A stretch of 64,000 nucleotides of DNA from Schwartzia succinivorans DSM 10502 (GCF_900129225.1 NZ_FQUG01000002.1:372001-436000); one strand, 5' to 3'. Shown: positions 1 to 9,260, numbered from the stretch's first letter. Notes: generated by a model not told the origin, from the letters alone. Program-made: numbers and translations.

Positions 1-1332
1 TTACTTTTGATTGCTGTGCTGATTCTTCTCAACGGTTTTTTCGTTGCAGCAGAGTTTACAATTGTCAAGGTTCGCCCGTCACAGCTTGAAGAGCTCATCA
101 AGGCAGGAAAGACACGGGCCAGGTATGCCAAGATGCTTGTAGACAGTATGGATGTTTCACTGTCTGTCACACAGCTGGGAATTACTCTTGTATCCCTTGC
201 TCTTGGCTGGATTGGTGAGCCATTTTTGAGCCGTCTCATGCAGCCCTTTTTTGAGCTGGTCGGCCTTGAGGGGGCGGCTGCGGAGACTGTTTCCTTCACT
301 GTCGCGTTTTCCCTCATCACAGCAGGCCATATTATATTGGGAGAGCTTGCCCCGAAAAACATAGCGATACAAAAAGCTCTGGACGCGCTTTTGTTTCTCG
401 CTGTTCCGCTGCTGCTCTTCAAGAAAATTACATATCCGTTTGTATGGCTTCTGAATCATGTCGCGAATTTCGTAACACGTCTTTTTGGCTTTGAGCCGAC
501 TTCTGAAAAGGAGGATGTGCATTCTGAGGAAGAGCTCCGCATTTTGATGGCGGAGAGCAGGAAGCACGGCGCAATCAATAAGACTGAATACGATTTCGTG
601 GACAATGTTTTTGACTTCTCGGATAAGGCGGTGCGTGACATCATGGTGCCCCGTACCGATATGGTGTGTCTTTTTCTGGAAAATACAGTGGAAGAAAATA
701 TACAGGTTGCGCTCAAAAACCGTATGACACGCTATCCGATTTGCCGCGAAGGCAAGGATGATATTATAGGCTTTCTGCACATAAAGGACCTTCTGGATCC
801 GCTGTGTCACGGGCGTAGGCCGAATCTTCGCCGTCTGGCAAGGAGGACGCTCTTTGTACCTGAGCCGATGTCTGTACCGCGTCTTTTGAAGACAATGCAG
901 GATAAGAAGGTACAGCTGGCCATTGTCGTTGATGAATACGGCGGGACAGCAGGTATGGTTACAATCGAGGATGTCGTAGAGGAAATTGTCGGGGATATTC
1001 AGGATGAATTTGACCAGGAAAGACCGACAGTCGAGCGCAAGGGAAAACGTCTCTTCTCTGTTGACGCCAAGCTGATGCTTGAGGAGGTCAACGAGATTCT
1101 TGAGATAAATATTCAGGAGGATAATGTAGATACGCTTGGAGGATGGCTCTATGCAAGGGTGGAAACTCCGCCGCGTATCGGACAGAAGGCTTCATTCGGA
1201 GGCAGTTCGTTCTTTGTCGAGGAGGTCGAGCATCTCCGCATCACACGCGTGCTTGTGAAGCTTGGACATGACCTGAAGGAGGAGCATGACGAAATTCACG
1301 AGCTCGGAAAACAGGAGGAAGATGCGGAATGA
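1..1332 (+). CDS. CorC/HlyC-family CBS-domain membrane protein (5' partial)
   Basis: Membrane protein of the CNNM/CorC family, thought to act in divalent cation (Mg2+/Co2+) transport or homeostasis. The reading frame is open to the first base of the window (codons TTA-CTT-TTG), so the true start lies upstream. The visible part has a hydrophobic DUF21 domain with several membrane segments (about residues 1-160, including AAEFTIVKVRPSQL and GELAPKNIAIQ), a CBS pair (about 205-330, with VPRTDM and VDEYGGTAGMVTIEDVVEEI) and a C-terminal CorC_HlyC domain (about 345-425). Its stop overlaps the ATG of the next gene in ATGA, so the two are probably translationally coupled. The substrate cannot be read from the sequence; 'hemolysin' in old family names should not be taken literally. 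Confidence 0.9.
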   Translation, partial: LLLIAVLILLNGFFVAAEFTIVKVRPSQLEELIKAGKTRARYAKMLVDSMDVSLSVTQLGITLVSLALGWIGEPFLSRLMQPFFELVGLEGAAAETVSFTVAFSLITAGHIILGELAPKNIAIQKALDALLFLAVPLLLFKKITYPFVWLLNHVANFVTRLFGFEPTSEKEDVHSEEELRILMAESRKHGAINKTEYDFVDNVFDFSDKAVRDIMVPRTDMVCLFLENTVEENIQVALKNRMTRYPICREGKDDIIGFLHIKDLLDPLCHGRRPNLRRLARRTLFVPEPMSVPRLLKTMQDKKVQLAIVVDEYGGTAGMVTIEDVVEEIVGDIQDEFDQERPTVERKGKRLFSVDAKLMLEEVNEILEINIQEDNVDTLGGWLYARVETPPRIGQKASFGGSSFFVEEVEHLRITRVLVKLGHDLKEEHDEIHELGKQEEDAE

Positions 1333-3218
1333 TTTTGTCTTTGGAAGGATGGACAAAGAGTTACGGTGAGAAAAGACTTTTTACCGATGTGAATCTTGCT
1401 GTTTCCGAAGGTGACAAGATTGGTATAGTCGGTGTTAACGGTACAGGAAAATCTACATTTTTGAAAACCATCGCCGGAGTACTTCCTGCAGATGAAGGTA
1501 CGATTCACCGCATGCGCGGGCTTGAAGTAGAGTATCTTGAACAGGAAAAGGAGCTTTCTCCGGAAAATACAGTTCTTATGGAAGCGCTCAGGGGAACAAG
1601 CCCTCTGATGGAGGCGCTGAGGTCTTATGAGATGGCAATGGCGGAAGGAAACGAAGAAAATATTGTCCGCTTTTCCTCGCGCATTGACGCTCTCGACGGC
1701 TGGCAGCTCGAAAGCAGAGCGAAGATGATTCTGACGCGTCTCGGCTTTCAGGATTTTCGTAAGCAGGTCGGCACGCTGTCCGGCGGAGAAAGAAAAAGAC
1801 TTGCGCTTGCGGCGGCCCTGATACGTCCGGTGGATTTACTGCTGCTTGATGAGCCCACAAACCACCTGGACAGTGATACAATAGTATGGCTGGAGGAATA
1901 CCTCAGACAGCAGAAATGCGCCCTCCTTATGGTTACGCATGACCGCTATTTTCTTGACCATACGGCAGACCGCATATTGGAGCTTGATAAAGGCAAAACC
2001 TATACCTATACAGGAAACTACTCAAGCTTTCTTGAACAGAAGGCTGCCCGTATAGAACGGGAGGAAGCAGGTGAACGCAAACGCCAGAATTTTCTCAGGC
2101 GCGAGCTTTCGTGGATACGCCGCGGAGCACAGGCACGCTCAACAAAGCAGCGTGCCCGTATTGAGCGTTATGAGGCTGTAAAGGCAGAGAAGGTTGATCT
2201 GGCCAGACCGACTGTTGAAATCGGGCTGGCAGGAAGCCGTCTCGGACGCACTGTAATAGAGCTGGAAAATGTTTCTGCCTCGGCAGGAAGCAGACAGGTT
2301 GTCCGCGATTTTACGTACACGGTGCGGAGAAAAGACCGGCTGGCAATTCTCGGCCCAAGCGGAGCAGGAAAATCAACACTTCTTAATGTATTTTCAGGCA
2401 GACTTGAACCCGATAAGGGCTCGGTGACAATAGGACAGACGGTAAAAATCGGATATCTCACACAGGATACGGCCGAAATGGACACAAGGATGCGTTCTGT
2501 TGATTATATTCAGGAGACTGCGCGTCATGTTACTCTGGCCGACGGGACACGCCTTTCGGCTGTGCAGCTTATGGAGAGGTTTTTATTCCCTGAGGATTTG
2601 CAGTGGGCACCTATCTCAAAGCTGTCAGGCGGTGAAAAAAGACGGCTGTTCCTTCTTCGTATTTTGATGGAGTCGCCGAATGTACTGCTTCTTGATGAAC
2701 CGACCAATGACCTCGATCTTGAGACTATGCAGGCTCTCGAGGGATTTATTGATGATTTTGCGGGAGCTATTATTTTCGTATCCCATGACCGTTACTTTGT
2801 TGACCGTCTGGCAGATCGTGTGCTCGTGCCGGAGGCAGATGGTAAATGGGTGGTTTACACGGGAGGCTGGTCTGAGCAGCAGGCCCGTATAGAAGAAAGC
2901 ATCGAAGCCGCGAAGGAAGAAGGAAGCAGGACAGAAAAAATACCCGTGCCGGAGGAACAAAAGCAGGAAGTGAAGCCGTCCTCCCCGAAGAAAAAGCTTA
3001 CCTTCAAAGAACAGAAGGAATACGCAGAGATAGAGGATGTTATAGCATCCAAGGAGGCTGAGCTCAAGGGCGTGGAGGTGCAGATGACGCTTGTGGCGGC
3101 CGATGATTATGCGGAGCTTGCAGAGCTTACAAGGGAGCAGACGCGGCTCAGTGAAGAACTTGACGCGCTCATTGAGCGCTGGACATATTTGGAAAGTGTT
3201 GCAGAGCAGGGGAATTGA
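1329..3218 (+). CDS. ABC-F family ATPase (Uup/YfmR-like)
   Basis: Soluble ATPase with two ABC cassettes and no membrane segments, the layout of ABC-F translation factors. Cassette 1 has Walker A GVNGTGKS (residues 35-42), signature LSGGERKR and Walker B LLLLDEPTNHLD. Cassette 2 has GPSGAGKS, LSGGEKRR and VLLLDEPTNDLD. An Arg/Lys-rich interdomain linker (about residues 235-290, with RRGAQARSTKQRARIERYE) matches the P-site tRNA interaction motif region. The last roughly 100 residues are charged and predicted coiled coil, as in Uup. The family acts on the ribosome to resolve stalled or structured states; an antibiotic-resistance role is not implied by this subtype. It overlaps the upstream gene by ATGA and ends 23 nt before the glyoxalase start. 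Confidence 0.9.
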   Translation: MILSLEGWTKSYGEKRLFTDVNLAVSEGDKIGIVGVNGTGKSTFLKTIAGVLPADEGTIHRMRGLEVEYLEQEKELSPENTVLMEALRGTSPLMEALRSYEMAMAEGNEENIVRFSSRIDALDGWQLESRAKMILTRLGFQDFRKQVGTLSGGERKRLALAAALIRPVDLLLLDEPTNHLDSDTIVWLEEYLRQQKCALLMVTHDRYFLDHTADRILELDKGKTYTYTGNYSSFLEQKAARIEREEAGERKRQNFLRRELSWIRRGAQARSTKQRARIERYEAVKAEKVDLARPTVEIGLAGSRLGRTVIELENVSASAGSRQVVRDFTYTVRRKDRLAILGPSGAGKSTLLNVFSGRLEPDKGSVTIGQTVKIGYLTQDTAEMDTRMRSVDYIQETARHVTLADGTRLSAVQLMERFLFPEDLQWAPISKLSGGEKRRLFLLRILMESPNVLLLDEPTNDLDLETMQALEGFIDDFAGAIIFVSHDRYFVDRLADRVLVPEADGKWVVYTGGWSEQQARIEESIEAAKEEGSRTEKIPVPEEQKQEVKPSSPKKKLTFKEQKEYAEIEDVIASKEAELKGVEVQMTLVAADDYAELAELTREQTRLSEELDALIERWTYLESVAEQGN

Positions 3219-3241
3219 TATGCGAACAGGGGGAATCTGAT

Positions 3242-3619
3242 ATGCAGTTTACATTTGTTCATAATAATCTGCACGTTTTTGATTTGGAGCGCTCAATCGC
3301 ATTTTACGGTGAGGCATTGGGACTTCGCGAGAGCCGCCGCGTGGAAGGACGCGGACGTACCTTTGTTTATCTCAGTGACGGACATTCCGGTCACGAGCTT
3401 GAGCTTACGTATGTGCATGACCGTACGGCACCTTATGACCTTGGAGAGAATGAAGTTCATCTTGCCTTTTCCGTGGACAATTTTGCGGTTGCGCACATGC
3501 TTCATGAGCAGATGAACTGCATTTGCTATGAAGATCCTGAGCATGAAATATACTTTATAAGTGATCCCGATGGATATTGGACGGAAATCCTCCCGTCAGA
3601 TCACGGGAGCTTCCGTTGA
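3242..3619 (+). CDS. Glyoxalase I-type metalloenzyme (lactoylglutathione lyase family)
   Basis: A 125-residue vicinal-oxygen-chelate protein close in length to bacterial glyoxalase I. The four metal-ligand positions of the family appear to be present: His in FVHNNLHVFDLERS, Glu in ELELTY, His in NEVHLAF and Glu near the end in YWTEIL. The expected reaction is isomerisation of the methylglyoxal-thiol hemithioacetal. Glutathione use is not established here, so the thiol substrate is open. I chose the ATG at 3242 because AGGGGG lies about 9 nt upstream; a longer reading from TTG 3215 would overlap the previous gene and add residues absent from the family. It is followed by a hexokinase, which suggests a link to sugar catabolism. 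Confidence 0.85.
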   Translation: MQFTFVHNNLHVFDLERSIAFYGEALGLRESRRVEGRGRTFVYLSDGHSGHELELTYVHDRTAPYDLGENEVHLAFSVDNFAVAHMLHEQMNCICYEDPEHEIYFISDPDGYWTEILPSDHGSFR

Positions 3620-4887
3620 GCGGCGGCTGGGACAGTGTAAGGGCGCAGGCGGCTGAAGCTGCCTTTTGCATCCGCGCCGGAGAGCTTGCACAGACGGCAG
3701 CGTCGTTCCGGTTTGATATTGAACAGGGACTCAAAAATAAGGATGTTTCCTCACTTCGGATGCTTCCTTCATATACCGCGCTTCCGGACGGCGGGGAACA
3801 GGGAGATTTTCTTGCTCTGGATTTCGGCGGCACGAATGTACGGGTGCAGCGTATACGCCTTTTGGGCGGGGGAAAATGGGAGATACTGAAAAAGGCAGCG
3901 GCTCCGCTCCGTTGTGCCGTATATGATTTTACATCACAGGACACCCCGCGGGAGGAGCTTTTTGATTTCTTGGCAGGACTTGTAGATTCTGCAATGGACG
4001 GAGATACAAAAACGCCATGCAGGCTCGGACATACCTTTTCCTTCCCCTCGGAGCAGGATTCTCTGAAGGATGCAAAACTGATTATCTGGACAAAGGAATT
4101 TGCCGTGCCGGGAGTCGAGGGTGAATACGTCAACGCTCTTTTGAGTGAAGCTCTGGTGCGTCACGGATTTGCAAACGTAAAGCCTGTGGCTGTCGTAAAT
4201 GATACCGTCGCGGTGCTTTTGGCTGCGGCATACTGTATGAGTCCGGTGTTTATCGGCTCGATATACGCAACAGGTCATAATGTCTGCTATCTGGAAAGCT
4301 TTGAAGGAAAACAGCCGAAGATGATTTTGAATATGGAGTCAGGCGGTTTTTCGAAGCTTATTCCCAATGAGTACGATAATGCTCTTGACGCACGCTCGGA
4401 AAAGCCGGGAGAGCAGCGGATGGAAAAAATGACTTCGGGCAGATATCTTGGAGAGCTGTATGCTCTTGCGCTGGAATACTGTCTCGGCCGTGAGAAAGGA
4501 ACTGTTCCTGTGTTTTCGGCTGCGGAGCTTTCGGGTATTCTTTCCGACGGAGCGGAAAATATTCTTCATTTTCATGGAATAGACGGTCTGTCCAAAGAAG
4601 AGTACGAAGAGGCAGAAGCTCTTGCAGAGGCGGTTCTCAGACGCTCGGCAAGACTTGTGGCGGCAGAATTCGCAGGGACGCTTTGGCATCTTGCAGGCAG
4701 CGGCATGATACTTCCTCAGAGCATTGCGGTGGACGGCTCTGTTTACGAAAAAATTCCGTTTTTGCAAGCTGCCATTCACGACGCGTTAGTGGAGCTTTTG
4801 GGAAGCGATTCAAGGAAAATTACAGTCGCGTGTGTCAAGGACGGATCTGCTTTGGGAGCTGCGATTGCGGCATGTATTTCAGAATAA
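3616..4887 (+). CDS. Hexokinase (eukaryote-type hexokinase family)
   Basis: Phosphorylates hexose with ATP at the entry to glycolysis. The sequence matches the Hexokinase_1/Hexokinase_2 family of eukaryotes and some bacteria rather than the shorter bacterial glucokinases: phosphate-binding ALDFGGTNVRVQ near residue 65, sugar-binding LGHTFSFPSEQ, VVNDTVAVLLAA and a C-terminal adenosine motif LAGSGMILPQSIAVDGS. The length (423 residues from this start) fits a single hexokinase unit. I prefer TTG 3616, which overlaps the previous stop in TTGA and has GGGAG 7 nt upstream. An alternative ATG at 3577 has no clear ribosome site and would overlap the glyoxalase by 43 nt. Confidence 0.85.
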   Translation: MSGGWDSVRAQAAEAAFCIRAGELAQTAASFRFDIEQGLKNKDVSSLRMLPSYTALPDGGEQGDFLALDFGGTNVRVQRIRLLGGGKWEILKKAAAPLRCAVYDFTSQDTPREELFDFLAGLVDSAMDGDTKTPCRLGHTFSFPSEQDSLKDAKLIIWTKEFAVPGVEGEYVNALLSEALVRHGFANVKPVAVVNDTVAVLLAAAYCMSPVFIGSIYATGHNVCYLESFEGKQPKMILNMESGGFSKLIPNEYDNALDARSEKPGEQRMEKMTSGRYLGELYALALEYCLGREKGTVPVFSAAELSGILSDGAENILHFHGIDGLSKEEYEEAEALAEAVLRRSARLVAAEFAGTLWHLAGSGMILPQSIAVDGSVYEKIPFLQAAIHDALVELLGSDSRKITVACVKDGSALGAAIAACISE

Positions 4888-5002
4888 TTTGATGAAATCG
4901 CGTTTTTAATGAGATTTTAGAAGGAAAATATCCATAAAGCGCGAATTATATATAGTTGAGGAAATGTGAAGGAATTATTCCCTTGGGGAGGAGACGAACC
5001 CT

Positions 5003-6262
5003 ATGGATTTTGATGGAAATATCCGCAACGCAATCGTTAGGATTAAGGTAGTCGGTATCGGCGGAGGCGGAAACAGCGTACTGCTCAGATTGGCGCAGGA
5101 CCAGCTTCCGGGAGTTGAGCTTCTGGCAATCAACACGGATGCAAAGCAGCTTGGCGCACTGCAGCTGGCAGGCGTGCCGACGCTTCAGATTGGAGAACGC
5201 CTGACAAAGGGACGCGGGACAGGCGGCTCTGCCGAAATCGGCGAAAAGAGTGCGGTGAGCGATGAAAGACGTCTTCAGGTTGCGCTTCGCGACGCTGACC
5301 TTGTGTTTATTACAGCAGGTATGGGAGGCGGTGTCGGAACCGGTGCGGCTCCTGTTGTTGCCCGCTGCATCCGCGATATGGGTATTCTTTCGATAGGTGT
5401 CGTTACTGCGCCGTTTTCCTTTGAAGGAAGAAGAAAGCTTCGCGTTGCTATGGACGGTATTGCAAAGCTTCAGTCGCAGATGGATGCGCTTGTCGTAATT
5501 CACAATGATAATCTCATGAAGATGATTGACAACCGCAAGATGCCTCTTATGGAAGCGTTCAAGCTGGCGGACGGAGTTTTGAAGCAGGCAATCAGCTGTA
5601 TTTCCGAAGTTATCCTGACTACAGGTGTCGTGAATGTTGACTTTGCCGATATAAATTCAATTTTCCGTCAGAGCGAGTCCAGTGATGCTATTCTCGGAAT
5701 CGGAGAAAGCGAAACGGGAAGTGCGGTCGAAGCCGTAAAGAACGCTGTCGCAAGCCCTCTGATTGAGCGCTCCCTCAGTGGTGCCCGGGGAATCATTCTT
5801 AACGTAAGCGGAGATGAAACGCTCAGTCTCTTTGAGGTCAATGAAGCAACGCAGTACATTTATGATAATACTCATCCCGACGTTAATATCATATTCGGAA
5901 CAGTTATCGATAAAAGTCTTAACGGAGTTGTCCGTGCAACCATTGTTGCAACCGATTTCGTAGATAGTCTCATTGTGCGTAAGCCGATGCTTGGGCAGCA
6001 GCTTCCGGAGACGCCGCAGGTTGCTATGCAGCCTGCATCGGTGGATAGAAACAGAATTCCGACAGAAAATACAGCTGCAGCGATGCCTGCGCAGCAGCCT
6101 CCGGTGCGTGAAATACCGAATGTCCGCCCGCTGCCTGCCGTGGAAGGGGCGGAAAAGCTTTCTCTGGAACAGAAGAAAGGCGCGGAGGATATCAAGGTTC
6201 CTGATTTTTTCAATTCGAAATCCTCGGGCGTTATTCCACCCTTCAGACCTTTTGGAAAATAA
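5003..6262 (+). CDS. ftsZ: FtsZ-family tubulin-like GTPase, stand-alone variant
   Basis: A 419-residue FtsZ homologue: N-terminal GTPase (GGGGNSV at 20-26, NTDAKQL, tubulin signature at 108-114), C-terminal tubulin domain, a Pro/Gln-rich linker and a short C-terminal tail (IKVPDFF) like the FtsA/SepF-binding peptide. The T7 loop that completes the neighbour's GTPase site is intact (NVDFAD, 211-216). The signature reads GGGVGTG instead of GGGTGTG, and the upstream GxGAGxxP loop reads GRGTGGSA. The gene stands alone, away from ftsA or murein genes, with GGGGAGGAG upstream and a terminator directly after. It may be the only FtsZ or a second, divergent copy; the window cannot tell. It most likely polymerises at the division site. 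Confidence 0.85.
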   Translation: MDFDGNIRNAIVRIKVVGIGGGGNSVLLRLAQDQLPGVELLAINTDAKQLGALQLAGVPTLQIGERLTKGRGTGGSAEIGEKSAVSDERRLQVALRDADLVFITAGMGGGVGTGAAPVVARCIRDMGILSIGVVTAPFSFEGRRKLRVAMDGIAKLQSQMDALVVIHNDNLMKMIDNRKMPLMEAFKLADGVLKQAISCISEVILTTGVVNVDFADINSIFRQSESSDAILGIGESETGSAVEAVKNAVASPLIERSLSGARGIILNVSGDETLSLFEVNEATQYIYDNTHPDVNIIFGTVIDKSLNGVVRATIVATDFVDSLIVRKPMLGQQLPETPQVAMQPASVDRNRIPTENTAAAMPAQQPPVREIPNVRPLPAVEGAEKLSLEQKKGAEDIKVPDFFNSKSSGVIPPFRPFGK

Positions 6263-6269
6263 TTAACGT

Positions 6270-6310
6270 AAAAAACGGACCTTTGGCAAATGCCAAAGGC
6301 CCGTTTTTTG
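6270..6310. terminator. Bidirectional rho-independent terminator
   Basis: A near-perfect inverted repeat (AAAAACGG-CCTTTGGCA, then TGCCAAAGG-CCGTTTTTT) sits between the convergent ftsZ and trpS genes. A-runs on one side and T-runs on the other mean it can end transcription from both strands. Confidence 0.9.
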
Positions 6311-6315
6311 TTTTC

Positions 6316-7362
6316 TCATGAGAAGTAATCAATCTGCATGGCATGCTTTACTTCAGCCAATGTCTGTGCGGCTGTTTCTTCTGCTTTTTCACAGCCCTTC
6401 TTGAGCATATCATAAACTGCGGGAATATCCTTTGCGTATTCCTCACGGCGTTTGCGGATCGGCTCAAGCTCCTCCTGAAGAATTTCGTTGAGGAACTTCT
6501 TGATTTTGACATCGCCGAGACCGCCGTGTTCGTAATGCGCCTTGAGCTCGTCGAGATTTGCGTAATCAGGAAGATATCTTCCGAAATGTTCCGGCTTGCA
6601 GAAGGCATCAAGATAAGTGAAGACAGTGTTGCCCTCCACATGTCCGGGATCGTTGACCTGAATATGAGTCGGGTCAGTATACATGGACATGATTTTCTTT
6701 TTAATGTCGTCTGCGGAATCCGAGAGGTAAATGCAGTTGCCGATTGATTTTGACATCTTTGCCTTTCCGTCTGTTCCCGGAAGACGCAGGCATGCCTCAT
6801 TGGATGCGAGAAGAATTTCAGGCTCTACGAGGACAGGCGCGTAAATGTCGTTGAACTTGCGTACAATCTCACGTGTCTGCTCGAGCATAGGCTTCTGGTC
6901 TTCACCGACAGGCACGGTAGTTGCCTTGAAGGCTGTGATGTCGGAGGCCTGGCTTATAGGATAGCAGACAAAGCCTGTAGGCACACCCTCACCAAAATTT
7001 TTCTGCTGAATCTCAGCCTTGACGGTCGGGTTGCGTTCGACGCGTGCAAGGGAGACAAGATTCATGTAATACATTGTAAGCTCTGTGAGCTCAGGTATCT
7101 GAGACTGAATGAAGATGACCGATTTTTCCGGGTCAAGACCGATGCCGAGATAATCAAGAGCTACCTCGGTGATGTTTCTGCGCACCTTGCCTGGGTCGGC
7201 AAAGTTATCTGTAAGAGCCTGCGCATCCGCAATCATTATGAATATTTTTTTGAATTCACCAGTATTCTGAAGCGCAACACGCTGCCGAAGAGAACCGACA
7301 TAGTGGCCGATGTGAAGATGCCCTGTCGGGCGGTCGCCTGTAAGAATTATTTTATCGCTCAA
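6316..7362 (-). CDS. trpS: Tryptophanyl-tRNA synthetase
   Basis: Class I aminoacyl-tRNA synthetase charging tRNA-Trp. Class motifs are exact: HIGH in [15 protein letters not shown] near the N-terminus and KMSKS in [13 protein letters not shown]. The length of 348 residues fits bacterial TrpRS. I chose TTG 7362 because GGGGAGGAAA lies 5-6 nt upstream and the protein then begins [13 protein letters not shown], as in homologues. Reading from 7446 would add about 28 residues unlike the family and run into the promoter. No T-box leader is visible between promoter and start, so tryptophan control by that route is unlikely. It is transcribed divergently from rsmD. Confidence 0.92.
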   Translation of the reverse strand: MSDKIILTGDRPTGHLHIGHYVGSLRQRVALQNTGEFKKIFIMIADAQALTDNFADPGKVRRNITEVALDYLGIGLDPEKSVIFIQSQIPELTELTMYYMNLVSLARVERNPTVKAEIQQKNFGEGVPTGFVCYPISQASDITAFKATTVPVGEDQKPMLEQTREIVRKFNDIYAPVLVEPEILLASNEACLRLPGTDGKAKMSKSIGNCIYLSDSADDIKKKIMSMYTDPTHIQVNDPGHVEGNTVFTYLDAFCKPEHFGRYLPDYANLDELKAHYEHGGLGDVKIKKFLNEILQEELEPIRKRREEYAKDIPAVYDMLKKGCEKAEETAAQTLAEVKHAMQIDYFS

Positions 7363-7402
7363 AGTTATTTCCTCCCCGTTTGTGGTTATAACAACAATAT
7401 TT

Positions 7403-7431
7403 ATTATACGGCATTGTTTGTGTTTTGCCAA
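7403..7431 (-). promoter_or_regulatory. trpS promoter (sigma-A type)
   Basis: On the minus strand, TTGGCA and TATAAT are separated by exactly 17 nt. The expected start of transcription lies about 35 nt before the trpS TTG codon. Confidence 0.7.
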
Positions 7432-7513
7432 AGGCAAAATACTCAAATCATGTCTGAAAAGTGTAAAGATGACAATGAGATTTTGATTTTTTTGTACTTA
7501 ATATGTATATATG

Positions 7514-7542
7514 TTCACGAATATAGAAAAATGTGTTAAAAT
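7514..7542 (+). promoter_or_regulatory. Candidate rsmD-coaD promoter
   Basis: TTCACG and TAAAAT with a 17-nt spacer, about 65 nt before the rsmD start and divergent from the trpS promoter. The -35 box is weak. Confidence 0.4.
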
Positions 7543-7607
7543 AAAAGCGGTTTGTTAGTTTGGGATGCCGTAGGAAAATCGGCAGTCCCGAAGATTGGAG
7601 TGGCTGT

Positions 7608-8174
7608 ATGAGGATTATTACCGGAACAGCACGCGGTATGAAGCTGAAAACGCCGAAGGGAATGGAAACACGGCCAACTGCTGACCGCATCAAGGAATCG
7701 CTGTTCAATATCCTCGGCACGCGTGTATATGGCACACGGGTGCTTGATGTTTTTGCCGGTACAGGAAATCTCGGACTTGAGGCGCTTTCCCGCGGTGCTG
7801 AGCATGCTGTTTTTATTGACAGAACGACTGCCGCGCTGGTAAAGGAAAATGCCGAGCATACGCATCTTTCCGACAGAGCCGAGGTTTATCGCGGAGATTC
7901 GGAGGCCATTCTCGGACGTCTTGCCCGTGACGGCAGGGAGTTTGATCTTGTGTTTTCCGATCCTCCGTATCACAAAGGTCTTTGGGAAAAGGTGCTTACT
8001 ATGCTTGATACAATGCCGCTGCTTTCGGAGAAGGCACTTGTTGTCGTCGAGCATGGACGGGATGAAAATGAGCTTCCCGTGCTTTTAAGGCTTGAACGTG
8101 TACGAAATGAGACTTATGGACGCACTACGCAGCTGAGCTTTTTTGAGCTGAAAAGCGGGGAGGAGAATATATGA
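7608..8174 (+). CDS. rsmD: 16S rRNA (guanine(966)-N2)-methyltransferase RsmD
   Basis: SAM-dependent methyltransferase that modifies G966 of 16S rRNA in the 30S subunit. The N-terminus MRIITGTARGMKL and the pattern RPTADRIKESLFNIL are typical of the family. The SAM site reads VLDVFAGTGNLGLEAL and the catalytic motif IV is DPPY (in FSDPPYHKG). The length (188 residues) is normal. The start at ATG 7608 has GGAG 7 nt upstream; the reading frame continues upstream without family similarity. Its stop overlaps the coaD start in ATGA, a common rsmD-coaD arrangement in Firmicutes. Confidence 0.93.
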   Translation: MRIITGTARGMKLKTPKGMETRPTADRIKESLFNILGTRVYGTRVLDVFAGTGNLGLEALSRGAEHAVFIDRTTAALVKENAEHTHLSDRAEVYRGDSEAILGRLARDGREFDLVFSDPPYHKGLWEKVLTMLDTMPLLSEKALVVVEHGRDENELPVLLRLERVRNETYGRTTQLSFFELKSGEENI

Positions 8175-8665
8175 CGAAGGCGGTTTGTTCCGGAAGCTTT
8201 GATCCCGTAACATACGGTCATATTGATGTTTTCGAGCGCGCCAGCAAAATGTTTGATGAGCTGACCGTTGCAGTTTTTCATAATATAAGGAAGGAACCCT
8301 TTTTCTCGGTGGAGGAACGTGTACGGTTGATAGAGGAATCAACCGGGCATATTCCAAATATCAAGGTCAGTTCCTTCTCAGGGCTGATTCCTGATTATCT
8401 GCACGCCAACGGAGCAAATGTCATTGTACGTGGACTTCGTTCGGTGACAGACTTTGAATATGAGGTTCAGCAGGCGCAGATGCTGAAGCATATCGCGCCG
8501 GATTTGGAAACAGTATTTATACTTACAGGTCAGGAGTATTACTTCGTAAGCTCCTCGGGGATTCGTGAGCTTGCGATGTTCCACGGTGATATTCACGGAC
8601 TTGTACCTGAATGCGTGGAAGAGGCTGTGAAGCGGCGCATTATGGAAATAGAAGCGAAAAGCTGA
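8171..8665 (+). CDS. coaD: Phosphopantetheine adenylyltransferase
   Basis: Penultimate enzyme of coenzyme A synthesis, transferring AMP from ATP to 4'-phosphopantetheine. The nucleotidyltransferase motif GSFDPVTYGHIDV is at the N-terminus and the second motif is VSSSGIRE (usually ISSTxVRE). NVIVRGLRSVTDFEYE is the substrate loop. At 164 residues it has the usual length. It is translationally coupled to rsmD through ATGA. Confidence 0.95.
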   Translation: MTKAVCSGSFDPVTYGHIDVFERASKMFDELTVAVFHNIRKEPFFSVEERVRLIEESTGHIPNIKVSSFSGLIPDYLHANGANVIVRGLRSVTDFEYEVQQAQMLKHIAPDLETVFILTGQEYYFVSSSGIRELAMFHGDIHGLVPECVEEAVKRRIMEIEAKS

Positions 8666-8714
8666 CAGTCTTGTCAGACTAAGCTTAAATGGATAAAAAG
8701 GAGAGCTGGGGCAG

Positions 8715-9242
8715 ATGGCAGTAAGCAATATCTTGGATGAAATTGAAAATCTCGTTGTTGATGGAAAGCATATCGTATTTACCAATAAAAGTATAATCGA
8801 GGAACCGGACCTGGTTCGTCTCATTGATGACCTCCGCAACGAGCTTCCTTTGGAGCTGCAGCAGGCCGAACAGGTAATGCAGGATAAAGAAGCTATTCTT
8901 ACTGAGGCCCGTGAGGAAGCGGAGCGTATTGTCAATCAGGCTAAGGAATATGCAAATCATCTTGTGGACGAAAGTGAAGTCGTCAAGCAGTCGCAGGAAA
9001 AGGCGGCACTCATCATGGAGCAGACAAAGGCCCAGGAGCAGGAGATTTTGAACACGGCCTATTCCACTGCACAGCAGCTGCGCACGGATTCGAGCCAGTA
9101 TGCAAATCAGGTATTTGACCACCTTATTGTAAACGTAGGAAATGCCCTGCAGGTTCTCCAGCAGGCAAAGGATGAGTTGCAGCGCATGCCTGTTCAGCAG
9201 CCGATGCCGCAGGAACGTGACTACGGGCAGCAGGAACAGTAA
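8715..9242 (+). CDS. Coiled-coil protein of unknown function (coaD-linked)
   Basis: A 175-residue soluble protein. The N-terminal 55 residues resemble a small folded cap (ILDEIENLV, PDLVRLIDDLRNELP), followed by a long charged helix rich in Glu/Gln/Ala (about 55-160) and a short Gln/Pro tail. Similar proteins are found next to coaD in Firmicutes and are often labelled ATPase or V-type ATPase subunit H-like, but no ATP-binding motif is visible here. It could be a DivIVA-like scaffolding protein; that is only a guess from shape. AAAAGGAGAG lies upstream of the ATG, and a terminator follows. Confidence 0.7.
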   Translation: MAVSNILDEIENLVVDGKHIVFTNKSIIEEPDLVRLIDDLRNELPLELQQAEQVMQDKEAILTEAREEAERIVNQAKEYANHLVDESEVVKQSQEKAALIMEQTKAQEQEILNTAYSTAQQLRTDSSQYANQVFDHLIVNVGNALQVLQQAKDELQRMPVQQPMPQERDYGQQEQ

Positions 9243-9260
9243 TAATACTATTGAAGCTGA

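Noticed and set aside
7360-7600. Trp T-box leader before trpS
   Set aside because: The promoter is only about 35 nt from the start codon, which leaves no space for a T-box.
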